A stretch of 64,000 nt of DNA from Lingula anatina (taxonomy: Eukaryota; Brachiopoda; Lingulata; Lingulida; Lingulidae). A program made the translations under genes and the position numbers. Shown here one piece after another: positions 12,901 through 24,816 of this stretch (within the stretch, counting starts at the first letter, position 1; each line of letters starts with the position of its first letter). The DNA lies in NCBI RefSeq assembly GCF_001039355.2, contig NW_019775470.1:1-64000 (forward strand), in the 5' to 3' direction. Below the pieces are notes generated by a model. The model saw nothing but the letters and a program-made list of their open reading frames with translations. It did no database searches and was not told the DNA's origin.

Positions 12901-12987
12901 GAAGTTTCCATGTCAGTGTCACTGATGAACCAGAAACCTCAACTGTCAATGATGCATCTTCAAATACAGGTTTTTCTTAAACAACAA

Positions 12988-13026
<39 letters not shown>

Positions 13027-14794
13027 CACGTGTTAATGGACCATTACACATGTGAATATCATATAATACAACTCATTACTGTTTGATGCCTGCCAAGTGA
13101 TTCCCGTCAAAGCTCTCACGTTGCCTGCCTGTTTGTCTCTCACATTAATTGAGTCGCGATTTATACTAACGTAGCCATGACTATCAGTTTATTGTAACAT
13201 GCATTTGGTTTGGAATTTTGAAAACTACTTTAGGGATATGCAAAGCCCTCATTACCATTATCGCTAGAGCTTAAATGCATGTTAATAATCGAAGCATTTT
13301 CCATACTATAAAGAGAGGTTTTCATTCAACAAATTATAGAAAAGAATACCTTTCATTGCAATAGAAATCACATCAGAATAGACACTATAACTTCCACCAT
13401 TGTACGAATTTTTGGCTTTCACTCGTATATTGTAGGCAGTAGCAGGTGTCAGGTTGTCAATTTTGTGGGTTACATTCTTTCCTTCGCCTGTATCATTGAT
13501 GTCAGAGGCAGAAGTTTCCCATATCTCACCAGCTTCATCTTTGTATTCTACCACGAACACTTGGGTGAGGCCACCACTGAAAGCGGAAACCCATTGAACT
13601 TGGGTCGAGATTGCCGTGGTGCGACCAGGAATCTCGTGTAGGCCTGTTGGAGCCAATGGTGGACCTAAATAATAATAATAATAATAACAATAATAAATTC
13701 CTTCATACATTGCCTAATTTACATTTTGCTTGTTCAAGTACGTGACAGTTTGTCTTGGGATACGTTGCATTGTTATCTAAATAGTAGTTTGCAAAGGAAT
13801 CAATCCAAACTCGAATGCTATTGAAATTTAAGTAAATTATTTTATTTTACCACACATCTGTGGATTTCTTTCAAATTTGAAAAAAATTATCAATTAATGC
13901 GCCACATGTTTTGCTTTGCTTTAAAGGGGTAATATTAGCTCTAGTGTTATATGATAAGAACCCAAACCTATCTTACCTTGGGCGCTTACGTTAAAACAAA
14001 CTTTCAGTTTTTCACCGATGCCATTGGCGACCTCACAGCAATATTCCCCATAGTCACTCTCCCTGACATTCCCAATAGTCAGATTTGAAACCAACCCGGC
14101 ACTGGACGCAAGCTCTGACACATTTCTGGAAGCGTTGTCTGGTTTGACTTTAGTCCACACAAAGTCGGCAGGTTTGGGTTCGGGGTTTGCCACAATATAC
14201 AAGGACAATGTGACGTTACCGTTGACGGGTGCCACAACTTGTTGGCTAGCTTGCCGGTAGGGGTGAAGTTTGGGGGAATCTACCCAAAGAAGACCAATAT
14301 ATAAAATGTTATTAAGGCCGCCTTTGCAATATTTTAAAGTGCCAAAGTGATTTATATTTAACACTTAAATAATGTAGGGACATTCGTTACACTAAAGGCC
14401 TACAGTGTTTAGACTATACATTAATTTCTCTTATTAAAAACACGAATCTCAATTCGAAATTAACATGTGTATTCACTTACGCAAAATGGGCAACAGCTTG
14501 CTTCCGTGCCGAACTAGAGCGGTGTTATTAACCACACACGTGTAAGTCCCAGATTCCATGTAGTTGATATTTTCCATATGAAGAATTTTGCCCCTTGTCC
14601 CATTAAGCAACTGTGTGTCGTTCATCAAGTACGACTGAAAATTCCAATCTTTGAAATCGTACAATGAAGGCACTCCCTCCGTCTGGCATTCCAGAGTAAC
14701 ATTGTCCCCCTCCGTCAAATTGGTTTCTAGTATCGCAATTTGGACGTCTAAATCTGGTTTACAAAGAACATAGAATTAAGGGTATAACTGTGTT

Positions 14795-14832
<38 letters not shown>

Positions 14833-17800
14833 TGCAGAGAGAGCGAGAGAGAGAGAGCATTACAGACGCATGTTATAGATGAACATTCTACATGTAGATT
14901 CATTCATTTCTAAATGCGTTTTCATTACGTGCTTCATAGTACAATGATGAATGTATTAGAATATAATGAATACGTCTTTAACATGTTGAGAAATATATGT
15001 GAAATTAAAAATAAAACTTACAGTTAACTGTGATTGGCAAGTACTGAACAGTGATCAGCTGTCCGTATCGACTAGAGTTGGAAGCGCCTGTACATGAGTA
15101 GTTTCCAGTATCTGTTCTATTCAAGTTCAGGATTGTTTGATTACTACCAGCCATGCTCCATTCGCCGTGCTCCCACCTGTAGGTGATGTTAGAAGGGTTC
15201 CCGTGGCCGGAGCACATAAGACGGACACTGTCATGCTCCTTGATCATATTTCCCGGCAAGGCGGTTAATTCTAGTTGTGGATGATCTGTAGAGGGAGTAA
15301 TAGTTACATGTCATAACACAGAGAAGTAAGTACTTAACAAATAATATGTTTGTATGTTCTGATTTATACAGTGGTGACTGAACTAGTATTTTTGCATTGT
15401 AACAAATAAGTGGTCTTCTATATGTTTTATGGTCATTTTCAAAAATAATGAAGCATTACAGATATTTATCACCATGTGAGTATCAATCATATTCTAACTT
15501 CCAGGCAATTAAGGTACCTCCTATAAGTATAGGCAAAGTGCACTGACCTAAAAATGCAAAACGTGCCAGTACCATGCCTGTAGATATGACCCAAGCTTAA
15601 TTCACATGTGTAACTTACATTCCGCGTCCAACTGAATGGTCTTGAACACCCTTCCTTTCACCGCCGTGTAACTGTTCCTCGCCTCGCAAACACACACCAT
15701 CTTGTCATCATCCACTCCAACATAAGGAAACACGGACAGGAGAGATGGCCCTTCTGTTCCATTCTGTGTACTGTTCTCCTTGCACACCCATGACAGCGTC
15801 GCCGGTGGATATCCACCAGTAGCGGTACAGTTCAGTGTGGCGTTGACTGTGGCGTTGCCTCCGGTTGCAAACCAAGGCAGCGCTGGGCTGGCCATTATGT
15901 CCAGTGTTGGTGGATCTTTAACATATATAAGAAATGTTTCTTTTAATGGTTAATGACCCTCAATGAATATGTGTTTCCAGCAAACACAGGACATGCTATA
16001 ACGTTATCATTACATTACCAATTCTTATTTTGGTTATGTTAACGTTATGTCATAACAATCTGTGTTCACTGGGATATATTCACATGCAGCTTTGGATATT
16101 TGTAAATAATACGCATTTACTGATACACAAGTTGTTACTGCTATTGGATGACATTAACAAACTCACGGGCTATGAGCAGGGTGACATTGGAACTCCTCTC
16201 TTGTGGCGACGCGTACTTCTGTAATGCCGTACATGTACACACGCTGCCGTGGTGACTGGAACTGGCTACAAACTGTAGCTGAACCACAGCCTCTGTGGAG
16301 GACGACAAGTCAGTTTGACTTCCGTTGGGACATCCAGACCACGTGAGTTGAGATAGCGGGTTACCACCAGGTACCCTGCATGTGAGGTTGACAATGTCTC
16401 CGTCATATATGGTGTCTGTCACTTGGTTGTACCTTCTGAGTATGGGGGCACTCCTCCATTCAGGTGGAGGAACTGTAATAATTGACACAGTGACATTATA
16501 CAATACGTGATACTGAACAAATCCACGACATAGGGTGTAATTAAAATATGTAAGTACATTCGAAATTAATTCTTAATTTGGCCAATTGTTTTATGTAAAC
16601 TTACATTCAATACCTTTTTAGTTTTAAATGTTTGTGCGAGTGTTTTAAACCATACTTAAAGGAGCAGTTAATTTATTGACCCGGCTCTACTTTATTACTT
16701 ACACAGTATGCTCAAGTAAACCTCAGATGAGTTGCAGGTCTCTCCAGTCACCGTGTTGTTTGACTGACATATGATTCGGAACCCGTTGTCCAGCTCGGTA
16801 ACGTTAAAAGTTAAATTACTGATGGTAGTGAAAAGATAATAATCAACTGGTGCTACGTTTGATATGCTGTCTCCGCTGATGTCAATATATTCGTTTCCTT
16901 TATATTTGAACCAGTTTATGGTTGCCGCGGGTCTGGATCTCTTGGCAGTACATGTTAACTTTAATTGTTCTTCCAATGTAAAATTTTGTAGGCAGCCATC
17001 CTTGCAGTTTTCTATGCTGAGGCTCTCGATGTCAACTAAGATGAAAAGGCTAAAAGTTCACATTTCATGCTGGAGAAGAAATATATACAATAAAACACCT
17101 TTGTCTTTGGTATGTATTTCCAACTTTCCAATTAATGCGTATGTTCCTTTTCCAATTGTTTATCTTTACTTACTATGCATGTATAAAATATTTAATTTCC
17201 TAGCACATATAAAGACAGCGAAGACGCATGTTTGTCCATGTGTATATTATCTGGGATACACAAACTATTTTACACTCTGTGGAGCTTAATTTCCATAACT
17301 ATAATAATAAAAGGCACCATTACCTTTCACATCCAGAAATACTTTTTGTGATGCTTTATGGTAATACTGGTTTTGGTGTTCTTCAAAATAAGATATCCGA
17401 CAACCATACAGCCCGACATCTTCTACAGAAACGTTTACAATGGTAAGCTCACGCCCACCGTGACTAATTGTCGCTCGGCCTTTGATAGTGATGTCGTAGT
17501 CATCTTTTGATCCCTCTTCATGTCGTGCAATATAGTTTTTCTCGGTGAAGTCATCCTTTTGGAACAAGATATATTCCATCATGTGTATATTTTCAGGATA
17601 TTTGCATTCCATACTAAAGTTCATTCTTTCTTTCACTCGGTTTGGTGTCAGCGTGAAGTCAACCTCTACATCCGCTGAAAATGTTAACAGTTTTAGTTTT
17701 TGTGTCTGCAGCGTGGTTCTTTAAAGAACTGTTTAATTTTAAGAAACTTTTTTCAATTTAGATGATTATATTCTAAACACACCGTTATCACAACGATACA

Positions 17801-17948
17801 TACAAGTCACATCGAACTTTTGAGTTATCTAATGGGTTTTTCACAATCAACATTCAGCATTCAGAGTCACAGCATGACCAATTCAACCTTTACCTGCTAG
17901 TAAACAAACCAATAGAAATACCACCAAGAGCAATAAGATTCTATCCAT
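9947..17948 (-). CDS. IgSF type I receptor B: 7 Ig + 2 FN3 + TM + ITIM-bearing tail
   Basis: Exons in transcript order: 17948-17894, 17674-17324, 17035-16703, 16472-16167, 15915-15619, 15285-15022, 14747-14481, 14279-13977, 13664-13350, 12975-12700, 12370-12242, 12141-12112, 11909-11879, 11521-11395, 10099-9947 (1078 aa, frame closed throughout). Signal peptide MDRILLLLVVFLLVCLLA. Exons 2-8 are Ig domains (the first V-like, with VEDVGLYGC; the seventh lacks the first Cys), exons 9-10 FN3, exon 11 TM (TTTIIIALSVGAALVMIAII). The second FN3 and TM exons have exactly the same lengths as in receptor A (276 and 129 nt), so the two are paralogues. The last exon carries TVYADLTF and the canonical ITIM VEYGTIDF (V-x-Y-x-x-I), as in vertebrate inhibitory receptors, where SHP-type phosphatases bind. 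The two tiny tail exons (12112-12141, 11879-11909) are the least certain. An inhibitory role is inferred, not shown. Confidence 0.85.
14795..14822. repeat. (CA)n microsatellite in a receptor B intron
   Basis: About 14 CA units followed shortly by a GA run, in the intron between the Ig exons at 14481-14747 and 15022-15285. Confidence 0.85.
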
Positions 17949-18184
17949 TTTGGTATTATCTCACAGCTGTAAGTAGTAACGCACGAATAGTATCGTTATG
18001 TTTTGTACTGTAGTATAAATTGACCCTTTCAGCAATTGTAGATTTATATGTAACTCATCTCTCCTCTCGCCTTATTATGGAATACATTCTACAAATATGC
18101 ATTACGTGAAATCGGAATGAATGAATTGTCGCATTTAACATTTTATGAAAATTATGTGTATCCACGTGTGTAATTATTATAAGT
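17949..18184. promoter_or_regulatory. Probable bidirectional promoter/5'UTR between two IgSF receptors
   Basis: Start codons of receptor B (minus) and the two-Ig receptor (plus) are only 236 bp apart, so both 5' UTRs and core promoters must fit here unless untranslated exons lie inside the partner gene. An AT-rich TATAAAT sits near 18012. Shared control is inferred from the spacing alone. Confidence 0.5.
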
Positions 18185-21100
18185 ATGGCTGCTGGGAGAA
18201 TCATTCATTTCTTGTTCGTGTTTATCCTGACAGTAGCAGGTATGTGGCAATTTTAACGTTAACACATATATGGAATATGGATGAACGTATTGAAATGTGT
18301 TATTTTTGTTATATATTTCCAATTATCTATTTATTTATTTTCAGACTGTGGTGCAGTTATAGCTAACTTATCAATAAGAGGACTCCACGGGACAGATTAT
18401 AACACATGGGCTCCACTAAACCAAGACGTAGTCTTTCAATGTGCATTCACCACACAATATAACGTTACTCTTGAACTTTACAAAGGGGCTCCTATTTTCA
18501 ACAACCTAGTTTACAAATATCATTATCGATTTGGAGAATCCCTGACACGCAACGGTTCCTTCGATGGTCGCTCTCAGTCTAACATTACTTTGATACACAG
18601 TGGTAAAATGTGGATAACCTTGCAAAATGTTACAAAAGAAGACACTGGGAATTATTCCTGCCACGTGAGAGATACACAAAATAAAGAAAATTTTTCAAAA
18701 GTAATTTTGACAGTCGCAGGTGCGTTAAAAAGTGATAGTAGCCCACATGTACAGGGTTGCTACTTAATATGGAATATTTTTTATCATTGTTATTTTTGAG
18801 TGCTGGTAAAAATTTTTTGGGCTTGAGTCATTAAAAAAGTATGTCACTGAGTGATAATAACATCCAGTCTTCTGTTGTGAGATATTTTTGGTCAATAATA
18901 TCAAATCTGACATAAGATGCCATTCAAAGAAAGAAAGGAACAACCCCAGAAAACCATATCAACAGTTTGATGTCAGTATAAACTTTAAGATAAGATATTA
19001 AAGAAAATGATAGCCTCCGGACAGTGATATGTTACACAGTCAAAGAATTCACTACAGTAAATCATGAAAAGTCAGTGATTGCGGGTATGACCTCCAGCAG
19101 CCGCTTGCAGCGCCCTCATCCTACATGGCATACCCTGTGACACGTTTTTTAGAGTTTGGGTGGGGATATCATTCCACGCAGTGATATTTGCCTGTCGCAG
19201 TTCATCACTATTTACCGGCCGAGGACCATAGCTATTAATTCTGTGAGTTGCTTCCGCCCACAAATTTTTAATTGGGTTCATATCTGGAGAGTTTGCAGGC
19301 CAGGGCAGTTGCTGAACCCATTGGTTTTGAAGAAAAACAGTGATTCTGCGGCCTCGATGTGGGGTTGCGCAGTCGTCTTGGTACACAAAGTTGTTCCTGA
19401 AGATGACTCTTACCAATCGAAGCATTGTTTGCTGTAGAATGTCTGTGTAGGATTCCTGGATGAGGTTGCCTCCTAGAAAAACCAACTGGTTCTGGGCACC
19501 GACATGAAATGCTCCCCAAACAGAGACGTTACCATCCCCTGCTTACACCCTAGGCAGTACACAATCATTGTTTTATGCCCCTCGTACACGTCGGTGGACA
19601 CAGATTCGACGATCAACCCTAAAAAATCTATTTCTGGCCTCATCACTGAAAACGACCTGATTCCAGTGTTTTGGCTGCAAACGCACGTGGTCCCCAGCCC
19701 ATTGCAGACGTCGCTGTATATGACCTGCTGTTAACAGTAGTTTCCCTACTGGCCTTCGTGCAAAATAACCGGCTTGCAGAAATAACTTGTTCACGTGGGA
19801 CCTTGAAACGGGAGTTTGAATGACATTCTGCCTCTCTTTTCTGAGGACACTAGTTGTCTTTGTACGACCAGCACGGCGTCCTCTAAGGAGAAGGCGATCC
19901 TGTCTTCTTGGTGTGATACGCGGACACCCTGGTCGAGGTATTGGAGTAGGTGGAGGACTTCACAAACGGCTCCTGATAAATGTTGAATTACCTGGCAATG
20001 GCTGTCCGTTTCTGGCCATTTTCTCTGAGAGCAAGAATCCCGTAGTAAGCTGCGTTGCTTAGCTGTCGAACCATATCTTCACTAAGGTACCTGTCAAGTT
20101 TCAGAGCGATCCCTTTGTTGCTTCTCTAAACACACTCCAAAGATTGACCAAACCCATGCATTTTTATACAAGGGCAGAAATCGCCGAAAAGACAACCCCT
20201 CACATTTCTGACCACAGAACATGCAACTGCATGCATCAATTGTTTCGAGAGTTGTGTGGTAATAAGGTAACACACCTGGCTACACATGGAGTGACACCTC
20301 AGCTTTGGATTTAAAGTAGTTAGAGAGAAATTAAATATTTTGTAGAAAATTTACTCGCCAAAAAATAATATTCCATATTAAGTGGCAACCCTGTATATAC
20401 ACGTACATGTACACTCTCGCGTGTAACATGTGTGTGTGCACATGAGCGTGAATGTGTGTGCGTCTAAGATATATACCATGTTCACCCTGAATCTCAGTGA
20501 AATTCTCAGTGTATGGATGCCTCAGGATGCTTTTTTATTTGTTTTATTCAATAATTTACTTTACACTTGCATGTTTGTGTTGTTCATAAAGTACATGTAG
20601 ATGTTCCTACCTCTATAACGTTATACACGTTGTACATGTACATATAAGTTGAAGTGTCTTAACTGGACTTTGGTTTAAACCAAGTCAGCATAGAGTTCGC
20701 TAAGAATTATTTAATAAGTCAACCAATTAACAACATCAATAAGTTACAAAATGTCAACTTATCCCGTACATTGAAGGTATCTATTGATTACAGCCCCACT
20801 TGACGTTAATGGAATTTCAATCACCGAGATCGACGACTTGGCCCGAGACACCAGGACCATAAGGGCAGTCCTTGGCCCCGCCTACCCTGCACCTGACGTC
20901 TACTGGTACTGTGGAGAAGAACAGTTTGCTGGGAATGTCAGCTCTGTCTGTGATGAGACGTGCACGACGACGAGCGTTGTCATCATACCTGCACCCAATA
21001 GAACGACCACGTGTAAGGTGCGGGTTCAGCACGTTACTCTCGCGGCGGTATTTGAGAAGGATTTTACTCTGCGTGTTGTAGGTAAGTAGGTTTTTTTTCA

Positions 21101-21754
21101 TGAATTTTATTCAGTAATAAGAATTGGTATCCTCCACAGGTAGACCAGAGCGTCAACACACAGTCAGTATCTTGGCCAAAAATGACCAGGCGTACAAAAG
21201 CTGGCAGTTGAAATACCATTAGTGAGAAAGAGGCAAATGAAATCGACATCGGCAAAAATATCACCCTTTGATTTTACATAATTTTATCATAGTATTAAAG
21301 CAGATCATCCCTACTTATTACAGTTCCAACCACCATCCAACCCGACGAAACAACTATAACTGTGTCTAGAAGTACTGAAGTAGATACAAGGGAAACGTTG
21401 AACACCACGCCGAGTTCATCTGTGGAGCCGTTGCAATCTTCAGAACAACCATCGCAATCTGTAACACACCCGACTACGGCACAACTACCACATTCGTCGA
21501 GTCCAGGTATGAATCAATTTACTAGTTACATCTATCTGCTTTATTTTTCTCAGAAGATGACTAATGTTTGTACATTTGGGTGATTAGAATACTATAATGA
21601 GATGATTTGAGAAGGAAAAAGGTGGAGATACCTCTATATTAAACCGCTCTTTTATTCGCTTACATGTATAATCAAGCCATCTGTCTTTCGGCCTGGATCT
21701 TTACATTTTGCGATTCTCTGCAAGGCAATGCAAATAATATTTAAATTATGATGT

Positions 21755-21806
<52 letters not shown>

Positions 21807-22608
21807 TGGAATACACGTTTTTAATGAAGAAATATTCCGTTGAACCGCAATGTCGGGCACAGTGTCAGGAAGGTTAGCCGATTTAGTTGGTATAAATTTT
21901 GAACGGAAATAGCCAAAGTAAGCATGTATTCATAGTAAAAATATGTATACGGCAATTTCTCCCGCTGTTTTTCAGCCAGTATATTGGATACGTTAAAGGA
22001 CCCAGTAGTGATCGTTGGAATATCATTCGGTTCCATTATCATTATAATAATCATAATCGCAGTAAGCTGCAGATTCTGCGGCCGGAAGAAAACAGCAGCA
22101 GTCGCAGAAATAGGTAGCGTCACTGAACCATTTTTCTAACGATTTATTGCATGGCAAAATAACATTGCTTCTTACATTAGGGTGGTCACACAATGCATGG
22201 ATAAACACGTACAACATTAGCTCTGAAACAAATTTAATGACTCTATACATGCACTAGTTGCCCCTGTGTATAATTGGTATCAATGGGAACACATAAACGC
22301 ACCCGGCTCGTAATGTCTAGTTATATGTTAGCTTTACTTGCTACAGCAATGGTTGAGAACGTAAGCATGAATGGAGTACTTGATTAAATAAAATTCAAAT
22401 TTTCGAAAGGCCGACTAGTCTTTATTCTAAAGTCAAACTGACCATACATATTCCATTTAGGACTTGCTTTGCAACATGATATTTTTAACGCTGCTGTATT
22501 GACAGATTTCAATGCGTGTTGTAATGTATATTAACATTCTGTATTGGACATTATGCTTTTATGAAATGTATTTTTCAGGTCTTGACGTCTTGCACTCTCT
22601 CCGGGTAC

Positions 22609-22644
<36 letters not shown>

Positions 22645-24371
22645 AAAGTATATTCTTCAAATAACTATTTTGTATCTTTTAAAAGAACCATCTACTTGAT
22701 ATATTAATTAATTTAAGGTGTTTTGAAAACGTTACTGGCTTGGTTGGTGTCTCTTCTAAAGTATACATTTATGTACCATGTCATGTATGCCATACAATTT
22801 TAAAAAGAAGTATCCATGATAACGACATTCAAAGAACAGCATGTCATTTCATTTCTCTTGAATAATGGAATTCTATCCGAAAATGTATTTAAATGGATTT
22901 CTATATAAACGGTTAAATAGTAATATAACCTTTCGATATGATTTTCCTTAGAAAGGGGACGAAGTAGCAGTTAAGAATATGGGGAACGATGCTGAAATAT
23001 CTATGGATTTGGCCGTATTTGAAAGGGCAGTAAAACCGTCTTACTGTGAAGTAAAATTACCGAGGAAAGGAGACCGGTATGATTGCTATTTTCCTATAAC
23101 CTTCCGTGTTCGTTTTCATACAGTAATTATCTGCATTGTGTGAGTGGTTCGCTTATTTTCCTTTATTTACATTGAATAAAGATGTTAAACGGACAAACAG
23201 GTTTTAGATAATCCTGAATTCCACAAAACCATATTCCATCATTGCCAAGTGCTCCTTATATAAAACTTATTGTGCAACGTCAAGGCAATATGTGTCAAAC
23301 AAAACCCGTTATCGAACACAATGAAAACAAGCTTGCTTCATCAAGGTGATTGTTTAACATGTTCATTTGCCACGGTGGGAGTTTTTTTAAACTTTTTAAT
23401 ATATTTCATTATCAGTTTATTCAAGGTTAGCGTCAACAAACTGGTGGCTTTGAATTCAACCTCACCAAGTGAACTGAAGATTGGTATGGTAAGTATTTAA
23501 AAAAAAGGCATTTGCATTTGTAGTAACTGAAAGTACCAATACTTTTAAAGCTTTATATGAGCCTGAAGTTGATACTATTTGTGGGGTTTCAAGTATTTTT
23601 ATTAAAAGTTTATACCAAATTATTTATTACAATGATCGACAAACTGAAAAGTAATCATGGGTATGGATGTCCAGAAAACCTCATTTGTGAATTATAAACC
23701 CATTATAAAAAATATCATGCAGCGTCGATATTAAGATTTGGCACATTTTCCAATACATTGCAAAGAATGTCACATTTAAAATCTTACTGCTTCAGAGTGT
23801 TGTAGCCCTTCATCCACTGGTGTGGCGTTTTTTCGAAGGAAATATTCAGGGAAAGGTACGGTATTAATGCGTATATAATTGCTTTCTTAGAAATTCCTAA
23901 AGTTCCCGTGCAGGTACGGTAGATAGTTGTAAATCTCTTTGTAGAAAATAATCGCTTGTTGTTATTCTGACGTACATGGAGACAAATGCCTGGCTGTACA
24001 TTAGTACGTGATGTATATACATGTAAAAATAACTACATGTTAGAACAGCTTTTTCCTCATCATGAAACTGTTAACTACACTGACATTTAATTATCTTGTT
24101 TTATATAGTAAATGGAATATTGCTGAATTAAGTAACCCGCCCCTGTGTCTTTGATGAAATATTTTCCAGTTTATATCGCACCTTTCTTAGTTGAAGCTCA
24201 TACACGTAAGTGCTATACTCTAGATGTAGAAAAAGAAAATAGTTTATTTTAAATTAAGTGTATGCTTTTTAGGTCGGAGAGGACAAGTACAGCATTCGGT
24301 TTAAGGGAGAGGAAGCTGAAGACCACATGGTGGACTTGAAATACATTCTGGACGTGGGATGTATCAACTGA
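18185..24371 (+). CDS. Two-Ig receptor with Ser/Thr-rich stalk, TM and unusual long tail
   Basis: Exons 18185-18239, 18345-18719, 20794-21081, 21324-21506, 21976-22113, 22579-22604, 22952-23076, 23431-23488, 23796-23855, 24273-24371 give 468 aa with an open frame. Signal peptide MAAGRIIHFLFVFILTVA. Exon 2 is a V-like Ig (FQCAF...VTKEDTGNYSC) and exon 3 a second Ig-like domain (VYWYCGEE...TTTCKVRVQH). Exon 4 is a 61-residue Ser/Thr/Pro-rich stalk, probably O-glycosylated. Exon 5 is the TM ([20 protein letters not shown]), then CRFCGRKK with possible palmitoylation Cys. The tail (about 140 aa) has KPSYCEV and a C-terminal stretch IGMSVVALHPLVWRFFEGNI...DKYSIRF that resembles small Tudor/SH3-like barrels; this is a weak fold inference. 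Intron 2 carries a Tc1-like insertion. It shares a 236-bp head-to-head spacer with receptor B. The exon at 23431 uses a weak acceptor, chosen because the nearer AG would hit a stop. Confidence 0.78.
18752..20393 (-). mobile_element. Tc1-like transposon, copy 1, in an intron of the two-Ig receptor
   Basis: A 1642-bp element bounded by terminal inverted repeats starting CAGGGTTGC (left) and ending GCAACCCTG (right). Similarity extends into ACTTAATATGGAATATT, and TA dinucleotides flank it as the expected target duplication. A transposase-like region lies on the minus strand inside. The element is within intron 2 of the receptor and opposite to it in orientation. Confidence 0.92.
19072..20074 (-). 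pseudogene. Tc1-type transposase, interrupted
   Basis: The minus-strand reading starts near 20074 with MVRQLSNAAYYGILALRENG. It continues in separate frames to the C-terminal DDE part, which shows YQDDCATPH and SPDMNPIKNLWAEA before ending near 19072. Frame changes and stops between 19485 and 20060 break it. Tc1 transposases are usually about 340 aa in one exon; the longest intact piece here is 137 aa. It is probably inactive. Confidence 0.85.
21759..21799. repeat. Poly(T) tract of about 40 nt
   Basis: A nearly uninterrupted T run in the intron before the TM exon of the two-Ig receptor. Length is likely to vary and to be error-prone in assembly. Confidence 0.85.
22613..22641. repeat. (CT)n microsatellite
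   Basis: About 14 CT units, starting about 9 bp after the donor of the 26-nt exon at 22579-22604. They form most of the 5' end of that intron and could influence recognition of the micro-exon. Confidence 0.85.
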
Positions 24372-24816
24372 CGAGTTTATACATGTTGTCGATAACAGTA
24401 TTCTTCTTCGGGTTTAGAGGCCAATTCTAGTTTTTGCAAACGTCCCTATATCCACAAACAGTTATAATATCATTATTACAACTTTGGGTGTCAAATGTCG
24501 CGTTCGTATTTAAAATGCATGATGCAGTAACATCGATGGACTATCAAAAAAAGTCATGAAATTCATTTGTAACGCTAGGAACGATATCAGACAACTTTAG
24601 GATGTTGTGATTCTTTTCAAGATATTCAGTGAATCAGTTGCTCCTTGATTGAAAGACATTTTTGCCTCAAATTGCTTATAAGTATTTCTTTCAAGTGTCG
24701 ACTTCGCAAGATCGCTGAGTGGTACATGCCTGCATGAGAGTGCTAATATAATTCGGCTAGGTATCGAAGCAATTAATTACCCGTTAACGAAAGTCGGTTT
24801 TAAATAACTCAATGTA

